Positions 45,431 to 56,480 of a stretch of DNA of 64,000 nucleotides are shown piece by piece. The DNA lies in NCBI GenBank assembly GCA_964016985.1, contig OZ024826.1, forward strand, positions 59,100,235 through 59,164,234. The letters are read 5' to 3'. Position 1 is the first letter of the stretch. The number at the start of each line of letters is the position of its first letter. The notes beneath the pieces are model-generated. The model saw only the letters and a list, made by a program, of their open reading frames with translations, had not been told where the DNA came from and made no database searches. The position numbers were made by a program, and so were the translations under genes. Source of the DNA: Anodontia alba (lineage: Eukaryota; Mollusca; Bivalvia; Lucinida; Lucinidae).

Positions 45431-45577
45431 TTGGATGTCAACAAGTTGGTCAAATGGTTTCGTGCCATTGAAGAAAAAGGCTGCCATGCCCATATATGGT
45501 ATAGTAAAACATTTCTCCAGGACTAAGAAAGCTTTGAGGCTGAATCTTGGTATACAGCATTGGAGACTCAGTCTACT

Positions 45578-45822
45578 CCCCGTAGCCTAGTGGATAAGAG
45601 AGCTGACTTTTAATCCATTAGGTTTCTCACCGCTGTGGTTCGAGCCTCGCTCAGGTCAAGTGGGAAAGCCAAGTTCTGCTTACGGATGGTCAGATGGTTT
45701 TTCCCTGAGTTCTCCAGTTTTTGCCCACATTTGATGAACGATCGGCTTGATATAAGTGAAATATTCTTGAAAGGGCCGTAAAACCCAAATGAAAAAAAAA
45801 CAAAAAAAAAACAACAACAAAA
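45578..45822 (+). mobile_element. tRNA-derived SINE, third family, with target duplication
   Basis: The A-box-like TAGCCTAGTGGATAAGAG and B-box-like GTGGTTCGAGCCTCGC are in the head, and an A-rich tail with CAAAAAAAAAACAAC ends it. A perfect 12-bp duplication ACTCAGTCTACT (45566-45577 and 45823-45834) flanks it. Confidence 0.9.
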
Positions 45823-45834
45823 ACTCAGTCTACT

Positions 45835-45990
45835 AAATTTGTTCAAATGATAATACTAGGATGACCGTTGACCTTATTACAGTATGGTAAAATTTGTGTC
45901 GTAGTTGCTGTGACAATACTGGAAGAAGTTGCATGGTATTTGCAGATATGTTTTTATCGGGTGAGCGAATCATAGCCTATGGGTCTCTTG
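45835..45990 (+). mobile_element. F1-type 3' end remnant
   Basis: GGGTGAGCGAATCATAGCCT, then ATGGGTCTCTTG before TTT matches the F1 3' terminus. The 5' end is not identified. Confidence 0.5.
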
Positions 45991-46905
45991 TTTAAACTTG
46001 TCCCTGGTGGTCTAGTTGTGCACACCCGAATTTGGTTCCAGGCGGTCCACAAATATGGCCGCCATTGGCCATCTTGGAGTTTTCCTGTTATCGCATCTCC
46101 TCCGTAATCAATTAGGAAATTTCGTCAAAAATTTGCATATGGATTCCTCTCGACTCCAAGATGTGTCTCCCCGAAAACGATTCCAGTCCCTTGACTTAAT
46201 GGCTGACCGCCAGCCATCTTTAAATTCACCAATTCCCCTTTACTTAACAGTTACAATCTTGTTATCGCATCTCCTCCAGTCACTGGTCAGATTTTTTTTA
46301 TGTCCCTGCCATTTTCAAGGGGTGTGGAGGCAGGGGAGCATATAGTATCAGCGCTGTCCGTATGTACGTCCATCCCGTCTGTCTGTCCCATCCGAATGGG
46401 CGTCCCTTACGTAACACAAATGGTTTCGGTGCGATATCTTTTGAAAGGATTGGTGTATTGGATTGAAATTTTATAATTTATCTGTGTCATACTGACACAT
46501 TTCTAGTTTAAACTTGTCTAGGATATTCCCTATTGACCTAGTTGGGCATGCCGGAATTTGCTTCAGGTCTGTCAACAAATATGGCCGCCATCGGCAGTCT
46601 TGAAATTTTCCCGTTATTGCATATCCTCCCTAACCAGAGGAGGAATCTCAGCTTTGCATATGGATTCCTCTCAACCCCTAAATGTGTCTCCCCAAAAATA
46701 GTTTAGTTGAGCATGCCCGAATTAGATTTCGGACTGTTGACAAATATGGCCGACATTGGCCATCTTGGATTTTTCCCGTTACTGCATCATCCCCATAACC
46801 AGTGAGGAATTTTTTTAAGCTGTACATATGGATTTTTCTCAACCCCTTGATGCATCTCCCTGAAAACCATTTCGGTATGTTGATTAAAATTGCCTCCTGG
46901 TGGCC
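45991..46905 (+). repeat. Tandem repeat with ATGGCCGCCAT-type dyads (family F10)
   Basis: Three diverged units of about 180-200 bp start near 46004, 46510 and 46690. Each has GTTGTGCACACCCGAATTTGG-like words in shorter form (TGCCCGAATT), AAATATGGCCGCCATTGG and CATATGGATTCCTCTC. The first unit is interrupted by a 208-bp F4 copy. Confidence 0.65.
46299..46506 (+). mobile_element. Minimal F4 element, single array unit
   Basis: It starts TATGTCCCTGCC and has GGGAGCATATAGTATCA, GTCCGTATGTACGTCC, one partial unit (TGCGATATCTTTTGAAAGG) and the 3' hairpin GTGTCATACTGACAC with ATTTCTAG, then T. It has the same ends as the 2.7-kb copy at 25371. Confidence 0.8.
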
Positions 46906-47158
46906 ATCTTAGAAATCACGACTTGTATACTTAACATTGTAACAATATCCCTATCCTAACCTAACCTAACCCATCCCACCCACCCCACCCCTACTCCTGC
47001 CCCTACTAGACCCCATCCAATCTTATACATGTATATCAAAGGTGCTTCTAATGAGTGCTCACAACATGTTTGTGTAGAGAAATATGAAAATTATCAGTAC
47101 CTTACTTTCCAGCTAAAATAAAAGTGCCTTATCTTGAGCTATTGTAACAAATATTCAC
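46906..47158. other. No gene; short C-rich stretch and H2 half-palindrome
   Basis: A CCTAACCTAACC and CCCACCC stretch lies at 46950-47010. One arm of the H2 palindrome (GGTGCTTCTAATGAGT) is at 47041-47095. Confidence 0.45.
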
Positions 47159-47406
47159 CAGGGCCCAGTTGTTCAAAGCGTCGTTAGCTTAACGAGCTCG
47201 TTAAGGGTCATTTCGTTAACTGTTTTAGCGGATTCAATACATAATATTCTGATATTTTTTGCTGAAAAAATGTGAGTAGCTTTTGCACTGCAAAAGCTAC
47301 TCACATTTTTTCAGCAAAAAATTTCAGCATATTTGCGTATCACTCGATGTAAATTTTAACGAATCGTTAACTAACGACGTCGTTAGCTTTGAACAACTGG
47401 GCCCTG
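47159..47406. mobile_element. Hairpin MITE, family H3 (copy 2)
   Basis: The ends are CAGGGCCCAGTTGTTCAAAG and the exact complement at 47387-47406. A central long stem (TTTTTTGCTGAAAAAATG and AGTAGCTTTTGCACTGC with its complement) is present. It is 248 bp and close to 17065-17304. It ends 83 bp before exon C. Confidence 0.8.
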
Positions 47407-47489
47407 TTATCTGGACCTACATGTATTTAGTTAATCAGTTATAGATGATCATCAAAACAACACATGTGTAAGTGGTACTGTAATTTCAG

Positions 47490-47614
47490 TTTTGTGAGGT
47501 ACTATACCCTGGTCGCTGCGGAGAGAGCCATCCGAGAGATTCACAGATGGGAAGTTAAGGGATCTCCCCTGGTTGTTCAGCTGGCAAAGGATACATTGAA
47601 GAAAGTTCAGTTAG
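47490..47614 (+). CDS. RRM protein gene, exon C (RNP1 to end of RRM)
   Basis: The acceptor is TAATTTCAG at 47489 and the donor is GTATGT at 47615. The first base completes the Gly codon left open by exon B. It then encodes FVRYYTLVAAERAIREIHRW and EVKGSPLVVQLAKDTLKKVQ. Joined to exon B this gives GYKFGFVRYY, an RNP1-like strand, followed by helix 2 (AAERAIREI) and the last strand (LVVQLAK), completing a canonical RRM of about 90 residues. It leaves in phase 1. Confidence 0.85.
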
Positions 47615-47635
47615 GTATGTTTCACAGATGACCAA

Positions 47636-47800
47636 AGAAGTAAGCACTCCTGACTTTGGAACACAAGGTCCTGGATTCAGTTTCCACAAGAGACAGAGTT
47701 CAACTCATGATTGTACAGTGCATCACTGAAAGAGTTTTTCATCATCAGCCCTTCTCAGTACTTAATAATGTTGAAAATGAGGTAAAACACCAACTCCTGA
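47636..47800 (+). mobile_element. SINE (second family), degraded, in intron after exon C
   Basis: GTAAGCACTCCTGACTTTGG, then CTGGATTCAGTTTCC and TCATGATTGTACAGTGCATC match the body of the SINE at 16203 and 50286. It begins about 20 bp after the exon C donor. Confidence 0.6.
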
Positions 47801-48789
47801 TTAATTTCACAGAGACTTATTAAGTAGGAGTGTTTGTTGATTATTCTGGGATAATTTTCCTTATTTTCCATCAAAAAACATGTTGTGGTATTCATTACAG
47901 GTACACTGAGGTGTTTCTAGTGAACACCAGAATAACATACAGTAGAAACAGTAACAAACAGTAGAAACTCTGCGATTCAAAAGCCTTTTTTTCTGAAACT
48001 ATCAGGATTTTTTAAGATCACTTACGGTCCAACGTTTAATGCTATTATTTATTGTAAAAATTTAACCAATTTTTTTAATTTAGATTATTCAAAAAATTCA
48101 CATTTTTTTAATAAAGTCATTGGTCTCGATCAAAGAACCCTCCATTCAATTCGAAGTCCGACAGAGTATTCACATCAAGGTCACGAATGATGATCTTGTT
48201 TTCTTTAAGTGGTGCTGGTGCAGGGACATCAATTTACACAAGTGAGTGACTGCAGGCATATCAGTTTAGTAACGTATCAGTTTAACAAGTAATTGATACC
48301 GGATTAACTGTTTGCTTGAACAGGTGACATCCTTAATTGAGTAAATGGTGTCTTTAATGCACTTTGTTAATAGTGAAACAATATGTTTAATGGACAGAAA
48401 TTAAAAGCATTAATAAAGTTAAATTGAAGATTTACACATGCCTGCATTCAGTGTGTTGTGGTTACATCAAAATAATGATTCTGAAAACTGAAAATAGACC
48501 TGAAAATTTCCAAGAATTTAAAAACTGTGGAGAGAAAAAGTGAAAAATAGCAAAATGTGACACAGATCTCAGATCAGTAGCAGCCTGTTCTTTTGCAGTG
48601 GGTTAGAGATCTTTGCCAGCTACGTCGTATTTGTATTGGTAAATTAATTTGTTTTACATTAAACTTTCATTTTCACCGTTGTTCACTGGTATGAATAAAA
48701 CTTAGCTCTTTTTCTGCTTGGTGTAGATCTGTCAAACATAAAGGAAGATGAAGTTAGATTTTACACTGCGAATCATTTTTAATGCTTAG
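47801..48789. other. Intron sequence, no other feature
   Basis: This is AT-rich. A diverged H2 arm lies near 47880-47935. An alternative acceptor for exon D lies at 48726 (CTTGGTGTAG after a T-rich tract). It is in phase with exon C but its frame meets TAA at 48780-48782. Confidence 0.5.
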
Positions 48790-48957
48790 ACAGACTTAAT
48801 ATACATGTGACTGAAATGCCGATCTGGTCAAACAATGGTGCCGAAGTCAAAATTCCGAATATCTCTGAAAAGTACCGATTTGAACATTTGAAGTACAGGA
48901 AATTTGAAGAAAATCTTGTGGTCCCTGCCAATTTGAATTATCGAGATTTGACTATAA
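48790..48957 (+). CDS. RRM protein gene, candidate exon D
   Basis: Splicing exon C (phase 1) to the AG at 48788-48789 gives an open frame starting DRLNIHVTEMPIWSNN and running through KIPNISEKYRFEHLKYRKFE and NLVVPANLNYRDL. The donor AAGTACTT at 48958 leaves phase 1, which fits exon E. If that donor is not used, the frame stops at 49016-49018, giving a short C-terminus ending SSNTCPL. The acceptor is weak (AATGCTTAG); the stronger acceptor at 48726 leads to an in-frame stop. No known domain is recognised. The peptide has ordinary coding composition, unlike the repeats around it. Confidence 0.5.
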
Positions 48958-49934
48958 GTACTTGTGGAGAACTGAAGAAATTTATCCCAGAATCATCATC
49001 AAATACTTGTCCTTTATAAGTTCCCTGTTTGTGCTACAGTAGTGTACCTGGGAAACTTCATATCTTTAGCACTCTCTGGGCAGTTCAGCAGAAGAATATA
49101 TCGTGAGTGTGAGGGTTAGATAGAAAATCTGTCCTTAGGGTAGACTGTGATCCCATGGGGTGGATTCTTCTGTCTAACCCTCATACCCACAATAGATTCT
49201 TCTTGCATGCCGTTGATTTCTGAATCTTGATTTTTAATAATGTAGTCACTTTGATTGCCTATGTCTGCCGTGTTGTGACATTTAGTAATGTCATTACGTT
49301 CAATGACGCCAGTCTTAAGGATGGCGTACATAAGGTCCTATACAACTAGTGCATATCACAAAATGTGAGAATTCTCGATTTTTATCTTACCATGGGCAGG
49401 ATAATGGGTAGGATAAGAAGTTCTATCCTAGGGTAAAATCCAGGATTTCCTTATCTAGTGTGCAAGAAATATTTTCGTTCTTTTCCTGGAATTATAGGCT
49501 TTTTGCTTTCATGCAAATTATCTGCTTTAATAGAAAAGGTCAAACCCTGTTTCCTTGGGACAAATAAGAAAAAAATATTTCAAGATGTTGGAAATTTTTA
49601 CCAGGCATGCTAAATGTTAAATAAATGATTTTATTGGAAAAGGCCACATGAAAAGGGATTACTGGTAATGCATATGCAAACAGCTGTAGTCTAACTTAAG
49701 CTGTGCAGTTTTGTCCAGACTCTTTCAGTCTGCTTGGAAACAAATGTTTTTGAATTGGTCTCAGGTGTCATGTGAGAACAGGAATGTAGAATGGCAAGGT
49801 TTCCCCAGCCAGTCTGATACGTTTTTTTTTTGTTTTTTTTTGAGTCTGATAAACTTAACAATCTCTAGGTAATCATTAAGTGCTTTCTTTCAGTCCAAAA
49901 GTATTGATATTTTTTATTATTTTTTCTATTTTAA
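48958..49934. other. Intron or intergenic sequence, no gene recognised
   Basis: A palindromic core like those at 6370 and 13910 lies at 49490-49560. A T-rich tract lies at 49821-49840. There is no clear coding frame. It ends at the TTAA target of the following MITE. Confidence 0.45.
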
Positions 49935-50132
49935 CCCTCTCAGCCCTGCAGACCAAAACATTGTTTTTGCAAACAGTGTAGATCCTGATGAGATGGTTCA
50001 TAATGATGCATCTCATTGGGATCTACTTTGTCATTCTGTTTTGATTTTTGACTGAGACCCTTATTTAAAACAATGGTTCTAACCAGATTCAAAGATGGAA
50101 GTGTCCACTTCAGAAACTCAGGGATGAAAGGG
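49935..50132. mobile_element. TTAA-type (piggyBac-like) MITE with H1 hairpin core
   Basis: This 198-bp element is flanked by TTAA on both sides (49931-49934 and 50133-50136). The ends are CCCTCTCAGCCCTGC and, inverted, CCCTTTCATCCCTGAG, the CCCT start typical of piggyBac. A diverged H1 palindrome (GCAAACAGTGTAGATCCTGA and partial complement) lies at 49967-50032. Confidence 0.8.
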
Positions 50133-50285
50133 TTAAGATATATTGTGGAACTCATTAGAAGCATCTTCTGAAAGGTTGCAATGCAGAATATAACATATGA
50201 TAAAGGGCTATACTGTTTCCACTTATCCAGCAATTATTAGACACATCAGCTAAGGAAGCATCTGTGTAGCTGTGCATGTAACACT

Positions 50286-50440
50286 GACTTAGGTGGATCA
50301 TTAGGTAGAGGTTTGAATCCTGCTGGAGGCACAATTCAGCTAATGACTGTACAGCTCTTCACTGCACAGGGCCCCTTTCACTATCACCAGTTCCATCTCA
50401 ATATGACTTAAATAATGTTGAAAAATGTTAAAAACCAAAT
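50286..50440 (+). mobile_element. SINE (second family), partial
   Basis: GGTTTGAATCCTGCTGG is B-box-like. It is followed by ATTCAGCTAATGACTGTACA and TCACTGCACAGGGCCC, with the tail near AATAATGTTGAAAAATG. Confidence 0.65.
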
Positions 50441-50876
50441 CATCGTCATCATCACATCAGCTACTTTGCTTTCGACATCCCTCGGAAAGAGATTTATGCT
50501 TGGCATTTTATTCTAAATAGAAACATTGATGTCTGATTAACAGTAACTGAACAGATGCCAAATGTTGTTTCTGGTCCTCTGCTTTGTTTCCAAATATTTA
50601 CCGCAAAATTAATTTAATGGCCAAAAATGGGTCTGACCAATGCAATTTCTATATTAAATTGGATTTTTTAAAAAAAATTTTATTGAAAAACAGTTTTTGC
50701 TTTTCTTCACTGATTTTAAATTATTGATGTTCCATAACAATATTGTGAACATTTCAGAAATTTTGATCAAGTAGAACTTGTTGAAAACCTGCATCCAAAC
50801 TATCTACCCTATCGATTTTTGCATTTTTTGCAGCTATTTTTACTATGGGAAAAAATGAAAATGTTCGATTATTTTT
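50441..50876. other. No gene recognised
   Basis: This is AT-rich sequence between a SINE and an F1 element. It ends in a T tract. Confidence 0.45.
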
Positions 50877-53800
50877 AGCTCACCTGAGTCAAAGGCTCAG
50901 GATGAGCTATTGTGATCACTCTCCGTCCGTCGTCCGTCTGTCAAAGGCTCAGGATGAGCTATTGTGATCACTCTCTGTCCGTCGTCGGTTTGTCCATCCG
51001 TCTGACTGTCAGTCCGTTCACACCTTTGAATGACTTCTCCTCTGAACCCCTGGGCCAAATTTCTTCAAACTTTATGTGAAGCCTTGTGTTAAAGGGGAAT
51101 TGAATATTTGTAAAAATGGTCACGGTTCGTAAATCAAGATGGCCCCCATGCCGCGATATAGCTCCCATAGACTTATAATGGGAAAAGCTTTAGAAAATCT
51201 TCTTCTCTCAAACCATGAGGTCCATGGCTTATATTTTGTATGTAGCAATGTTCAGTTGTTCCCTACATAAATCCTGCCAATCAAGCCCCTGGGGTCCAAA
51301 CTGGCCACGTCCCTGGGGGTCATGAACTCCCATAGACTTATAATGGGAAAAACTTAAAAAAATCTTCTCTGAAACCATGAGGTGCAGTGCTTATATATTT
51401 AGTATGTAGCAGTGTTTAGTGGTCCCCTACATAAATCCTGCCAATCAAGCCACTGGGTGCAAACTGGCCACACCCCAGGGATCATTAGCTCCCAAAGACT
51501 TATAATGGAAAAATCTTAAAAAATCTTCTCCTCAGAAATAATAAGGCCTAAAGCTTACATATTTAGTATGTAGCAATGTTTAGTGGTCCCCTACATAAAT
51601 CCTGCCAATCAAGCCCCTGGGGTTCAAACTGGCCATGCCCCAGGGTTATTAGCTCCCATAGACTTATAATGGGAAAAACTTCAAAAATCTTTTTTTTGTT
51701 TATTGTTCCCCTACATAAATCCTGCCAATCAAGCCCCTGGGGCTCAAACTGGCCAGGCCTGGGGAGGTCATTGGCTCCCATAGACTTAATTTTGGAAAAA
51801 ACTTAAAATCTTCCTCTCTGAAACCATAAGGCCCAGAGCTTATATATGTACATGAAGTAAATAGCAATGTTTAGTGGTCCCCTATATAAATCCTGCCAAT
51901 CAAGCCCCTGGGGTCTGAACTGGCCACGCCCCTTGGGTCATTAGCTCCCATAGACTTATAATTGAAAAAACTTAAAAAAATCTTCTTCTCTGAAACCACG
52001 AGGCCCACAGCTTACATATATAGTATGTAGCAATGTTTAGTAGTCCCCTACATAATTCCTGCCAACCAAGACTCTGAGGCCCAAACTGGCCACCCCCAGG
52101 GGTCATTAGCTCCCATAGACTTATAATGGAAAAACTTACAATATCTTCTCCTCTGAAACCATGAGGCCCAGAGCTTATATATTTAGAATGTAGCAAAGTT
52201 TAGTGGTCCCTTCATAAATGCTGCCAATCAAGCCCCTTGGGTCCAAATTGGCCATGTCCCAGGGATCATATGATTATATAGAGCTAAAAAGCCAAAGAAC
52301 CAACAAAAATCTTCTTCTCTGAAACCATGAGGCCGAGAGCTAATAGATAAAGTATGAAGTGATGTTAAGTGGTCTCCTACATTAATCCTGCCACCCATGC
52401 CCCTGGGGTCCAAATTGGCCACATCCCGGGGATCAGTAGCTCCCTTGACTTATAATGGGAGCTTAAAAAATCTTCTTCTCTGAAATCATGAGGCCCAGAG
52501 CTTATATATTTAGTATGTAGTAATGTTTAGTGGTCACCTACATAAATCCTGCCAATTAAGCCCCTAGGGCCCAAACTGGCTACGCTCCAGGGGTCATTAG
52601 CTCCCACAGACTTATAATGAGAAAAGCTTAAAAAATCTTCTCTGAAACCATGAGGCCCACAGCTTATATATTTTGTATGTAGCAATGTTTAGTAGTCCCC
52701 TACATAAATCCTGCCAATCAAGCCCCTGGGGTCCAAACTGGCCATGACCCCGGGGGTCATTAGCTCCCATAGACTTATAATGGAAAAATCTTAAAAAATC
52801 TTCTCCTTAGAAACAATAAGGCCCAAAGCTTACATATTTAGTATGTAGCAATGTTTAGTGGTCCCCTACATAAATCCTGCCAATCAAGCCTCTGGGACCC
52901 AGAGTGGCCACGCCCCGGGAGTCATTAGCTCCCATAGACATAATGGGAAAAACTTAAAAAAAATCTTCTTCTCTGAAACCATGAGACCCACAGCTTACAT
53001 ATTTAGTATGTAGCAATGTTTAGTGGTCCCCTACATAAATCCTGCCAATCAAGCTTCTGGGGTTCAAACTGGCCACGCCCGGGGGTTATTAGCTACCATA
53101 GACTTACAATGGGAGCAACTTCAAAAATCTTCTTCTGAAACCATGAGGCCCACAGCTTACATATTTAGTTTGTAGCAAAGTTTAGTGGTCCCCTAAATAA
53201 ATCCTGCCAATCAAGTCCCTGGGGCTCAAACTGGCCACACCCGGGGAGGTCATTGGCTCCCATAGACTTATTATGGGAAAAACTTTAAAAATCTTCTTCT
53301 CTGAAACTATAAGGCCCAGAGCTTATATATGTACATGTAGTATATAGCAATGTTTAGTGGTCCCCTACATAAATCCTGCCAATCAAGCCCCTGGGGTCTG
53401 AACTGGCCACGCCCCGGGGGTCATTAGCTCCCATAGACTTATAATTGAAAAAACTTAAGAAATCTTCTTCTCTGAAACCATGAGGCCCACAGCTTACATA
53501 TGTAGTATGTAGCAATGTTTAATAGTCCCCTACATAAATCCTGCCAATCAAGACCCTGAGGCCCAAACTGGCCACCCCCCCCCCCCCCAGGGGTCATTAG
53601 CTCCCATAGACTTATAATTGAAAAAACTTAAGAAATCTTCTTCTCTGAAACCATGAGGCCCACAGCTTACATATGTAGTATGTAGCAATGTTTAATAGTC
53701 CCCTACATAAATCCTGCCAATCAAGACCCTGAGGCCCAAACTGGCCACCCCCCCCAGGGGTCATTAGCTCCCATAGACTTATAATGGAAAAAACTTAAAA

Positions 53801-55612
53801 TATCTTCTCCTCTGAAACCATGAGGCCCAGAGCTTATATATTTAGTATGTAACAATGTGTAGTGGTCCCCTACATAAACCCTGCCAATCAAGCTCCTGGG
53901 GTCCAAATTGGCCACGTCCCAGGGATCATATGATTATATAGAGCAATATATCTAAAGAACCAACAAAAATCATCTCTGAAAGCATGAGGCCGAGAGCTAA
54001 TAGATCAGGTATGAAGTGATGTTCAGTGATGTCCTACTTTAATCCTGCCACCTTTGCCCCTGGGGCCCAAATTGGCCACATCCTAGGGGTCAGTAGCTCC
54101 CATAGACTTATAATGGGAAAAGCTTAAAAAAATCTTCTTCTCTCAAACCATGAGGCCCAGAGCTTATATATTTAGTACGTAGTAATGTTTAATGGTCCCC
54201 TACATAAATCCTGCCAATCAAGCCCCTGGGGCCCAAACTGGCCAAGTGCCAGGGGTCATTAGCTCCCATAGATTTATAATGGAAAAAAAAAATAAAAATC
54301 TTCTTCTCTGAAACCATAAGGCCCACAGCTTACATATTTAGCATGTAGCAATGTTTATTGCTCCCCTACATAAATCCTGCCAATCAAGCCCCTGGGGCCC
54401 AAACTGGCCACGCCCCGGTGGTCATTAGCTCCCATAGTCTTATAGTGGGAAAAACTTAAAAAATTCTACTCCTCTGAAACCATGACGCTCCAGGGGTCAT
54501 TAGCTCCCATAGACTTATAATGAGAAAAGCTTAAAATATCTTCTCTGAAACCATGAGGCCACAGCTTATATATTTTGTATGTAGCAATGTTTAGTGGTCC
54601 CCTACATAAATCCTGCCAATCAAGTCCCTGGTGTCCAAACTGGCCACGACCCCGGTGGTCATTAGCTCCCATAGACTTATAAAGGAAAAATCTTCTCCTC
54701 AGAAACAATGAGGTCCACAGCTTACATATTTAGTATGTAGCAATGTTTAATGGTTCCCTACATAAATCCTGCCAATCAAGCCCTGGGGCCCAAACTGGCC
54801 ACGCCACGGGGGTCATTAGCTCCCTTAGACTTATATTGGGAATCTCTCAAAAAATCTTCTTCTCTGAAACCATGAGGCCCAGAGCTCATCTATAGTGTAA
54901 AGCAATGTTTAGTGGTCCGCTATATAAATCTGCTAATCAAGCCCCTGTGGTCCAGAGGGGTCAGGCCCCCGAGGGTTTTTAGCTCTCATAGACTTATAAT
55001 GGGAAAAACTTAAAAAGTCTTCTTCTCTGAAACCATGAGGCCCACAGCTTATATATTTAGTATGTAGCAATGTTTAGTGGTCCCCTACATAAATCCTGCC
55101 AATCAAGCCCCTGGGGTCAAAACTGGCCACGCCCCGGGGGGTCATTAGCTCCCATAGACTTATAATGAGAAAAAATTAAAAAATCTTCTCTGAAACCATG
55201 AGACCCAGAGCTTATATTTGTAGTTTGTAGCAATGTTTGGTGGTCCCCTACATAAATCCTGCCAATCAAGCCCTGGGGTCCAAACTGGCCACATCCCGGG
55301 GGTCATTAGCTCCCATAGATTTATAATGGGGCCCACAGCTTACATATTTAGCATGTAGCAATGTTTATTGTTCCCCTACATAAATCTTGCCAATCAAGCC
55401 CCTGGGGCCCAAACTGGCCATGCCCCGGTGGTCATTAGCTCCCATAGTCTTATAGTGGGAAAAACTTAAAAAATTCTGCTCCTGAAACCATGAGGCCCAC
55501 AGCTTATATATTTAGTATGTAGCAATGTGTAGTGGTCCCTTACATAAATCCTGCCAGTTAAGCCCCTGGGGGCAGTTAACTCAGGTGAGCTTAGTGGCCC
55601 ATGGGCCTCTTG
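50877..55612 (+). mobile_element. Array-bearing Helentron-like element, family F1 (copy c), about 4.7 kb
   Basis: It begins AGCTCACCTGAG with the complementary arm CTCAGGATGAGC (this 5' block is partly duplicated), then GTCCGTCG words. It carries some 25-30 units of about 164 bp, with CCTGCCAATCAAGCCCCTGG, CATTAGCTCCCATAGACTTA, TCTTCTTCTCTGAAACCATG and GTATGTAGCAATGTTTAGTG. It ends CAGGTGAGC, hairpin GGCCC-AT-GGGCC and TCTTG before a T tract. A C homopolymer interrupts at 53576-53589. Local higher-order duplication is visible (53400-53560 nearly equals 53590-53740). It fills most of the intron between exons D and E. Confidence 0.85.
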
Positions 55613-55862
55613 TTTTTTAAACCAATGACTAGAATAAAACTTTTTGTGCACAGGTAGTTAGGACAAAAGTTTTTGCATTAAATCATGCTAAAGTCTGCAA
55701 ATTTACTTCCTCTGATCAGGCAAAAAACAACTTTTCAAAAGATGTCGAAAGGAGAGGAGGATTAAAATAGATGTGATCAAATTTTAGTACACGTATTTAA
55801 GAAGTTAAAGTGTCTGAATACTCAATATGAATATGGTATATACGAATTGATCCATTTGGCAG

Positions 55863-56009
55863 AAAAAGAGATGGAAGAACAATCTAGTGCAAGAAAGGCC
55901 AATATTGGAAGAAGAGGAAAACACACTAATTCTAATGTGATAGAGGACACGATGTATCTAGCAAGGGTAAAAGAGAATTGTGCCACAATCAGTCTACAAC
56001 ATGGGGATG
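55863..56009 (+). CDS. RRM protein gene, candidate exon E
   Basis: It lies between an AG at 55861-55862 and a GTATGT donor at 56010, entering and leaving in phase 1. It fits exon D (phase 1) and encodes KKEMEEQSSARKANIGRRGK, then HTNSNVIEDTMYLARVKEN and CATISLQHGDG. The N-terminal half is charged and basic; the second half looks like strands of a small folded domain, but I cannot name it. The acceptor lacks a good pyrimidine tract, which lowers confidence. Confidence 0.55.
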
Positions 56010-56258
56010 GTATGTAACCTGTCAGAGCTCTTCATACATGTTTTGATCCCAGGAAGGCACTCTTTTTCAGGCGAACGTTATTGATATACATGTATCTCTT
56101 AATTCTCTTTGAAAACATGTATTGTGGGTACTCATTAGAAGGGCCTCACTGAGTACCCACAAATGAGTACTGAAGTATTTTGGATTCAAAACCTTTTGTG
56201 GTATAGGTTTTGGAAGTATGTTAGATAAAGTATGTCTGATTATAATGCTATCAGTAGC
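56010..56258. other. Intron with an H2 hairpin fragment
   Basis: A shortened H2 palindrome lies at 56108-56165 (GAAAACATGTATTGTGGGTA, then CATTAGAAGGGCCTCA). Nothing else is recognised. Confidence 0.5.
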
Positions 56259-56260
56259 TA

Positions 56261-56480
56261 CAGTAAATGTCCTAAACTCTTGTTCACCAAAGTTTCTGAA
56301 AAAATGGGGTATGCAAACAGTGCAAACCCAGATCAGACTGCTCCTGGAGGAGCAGTCTGATCAGGATCTACACTGTTTGCCATACCACTTAGCATTTTAA
56401 GAAACAGCTGCATAAAAAGCAAAATTTAAGCAAGAAAAAAGTATGGAATAAAGTGTTCGAAATTTTAGGACATTTACTGT
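56261..56480. mobile_element. TA-type (mariner/pogo-like) MITE with H1 hairpin core
   Basis: This 220-bp element is flanked by TA (56259-56260 and 56481 onward, A following the T of the end). The ends are CAGTAAATGTCCTAAA and its exact complement TTTAGGACATTTACTG. The H1 palindrome is at 56304-56372 (GCAAACAGTGCAAACCCAGA, with a perfect CTGCTCCTGGAGGAGCAG centre). The CAGT end and TA target suggest Tc1/mariner. Confidence 0.8.

Noticed and set aside
51563..55651. Open frames with repeated ANDPxGxGQFGPQ-type peptides
   Set aside because: They are translations of the F1c array on the - strand and shift frame from unit to unit.
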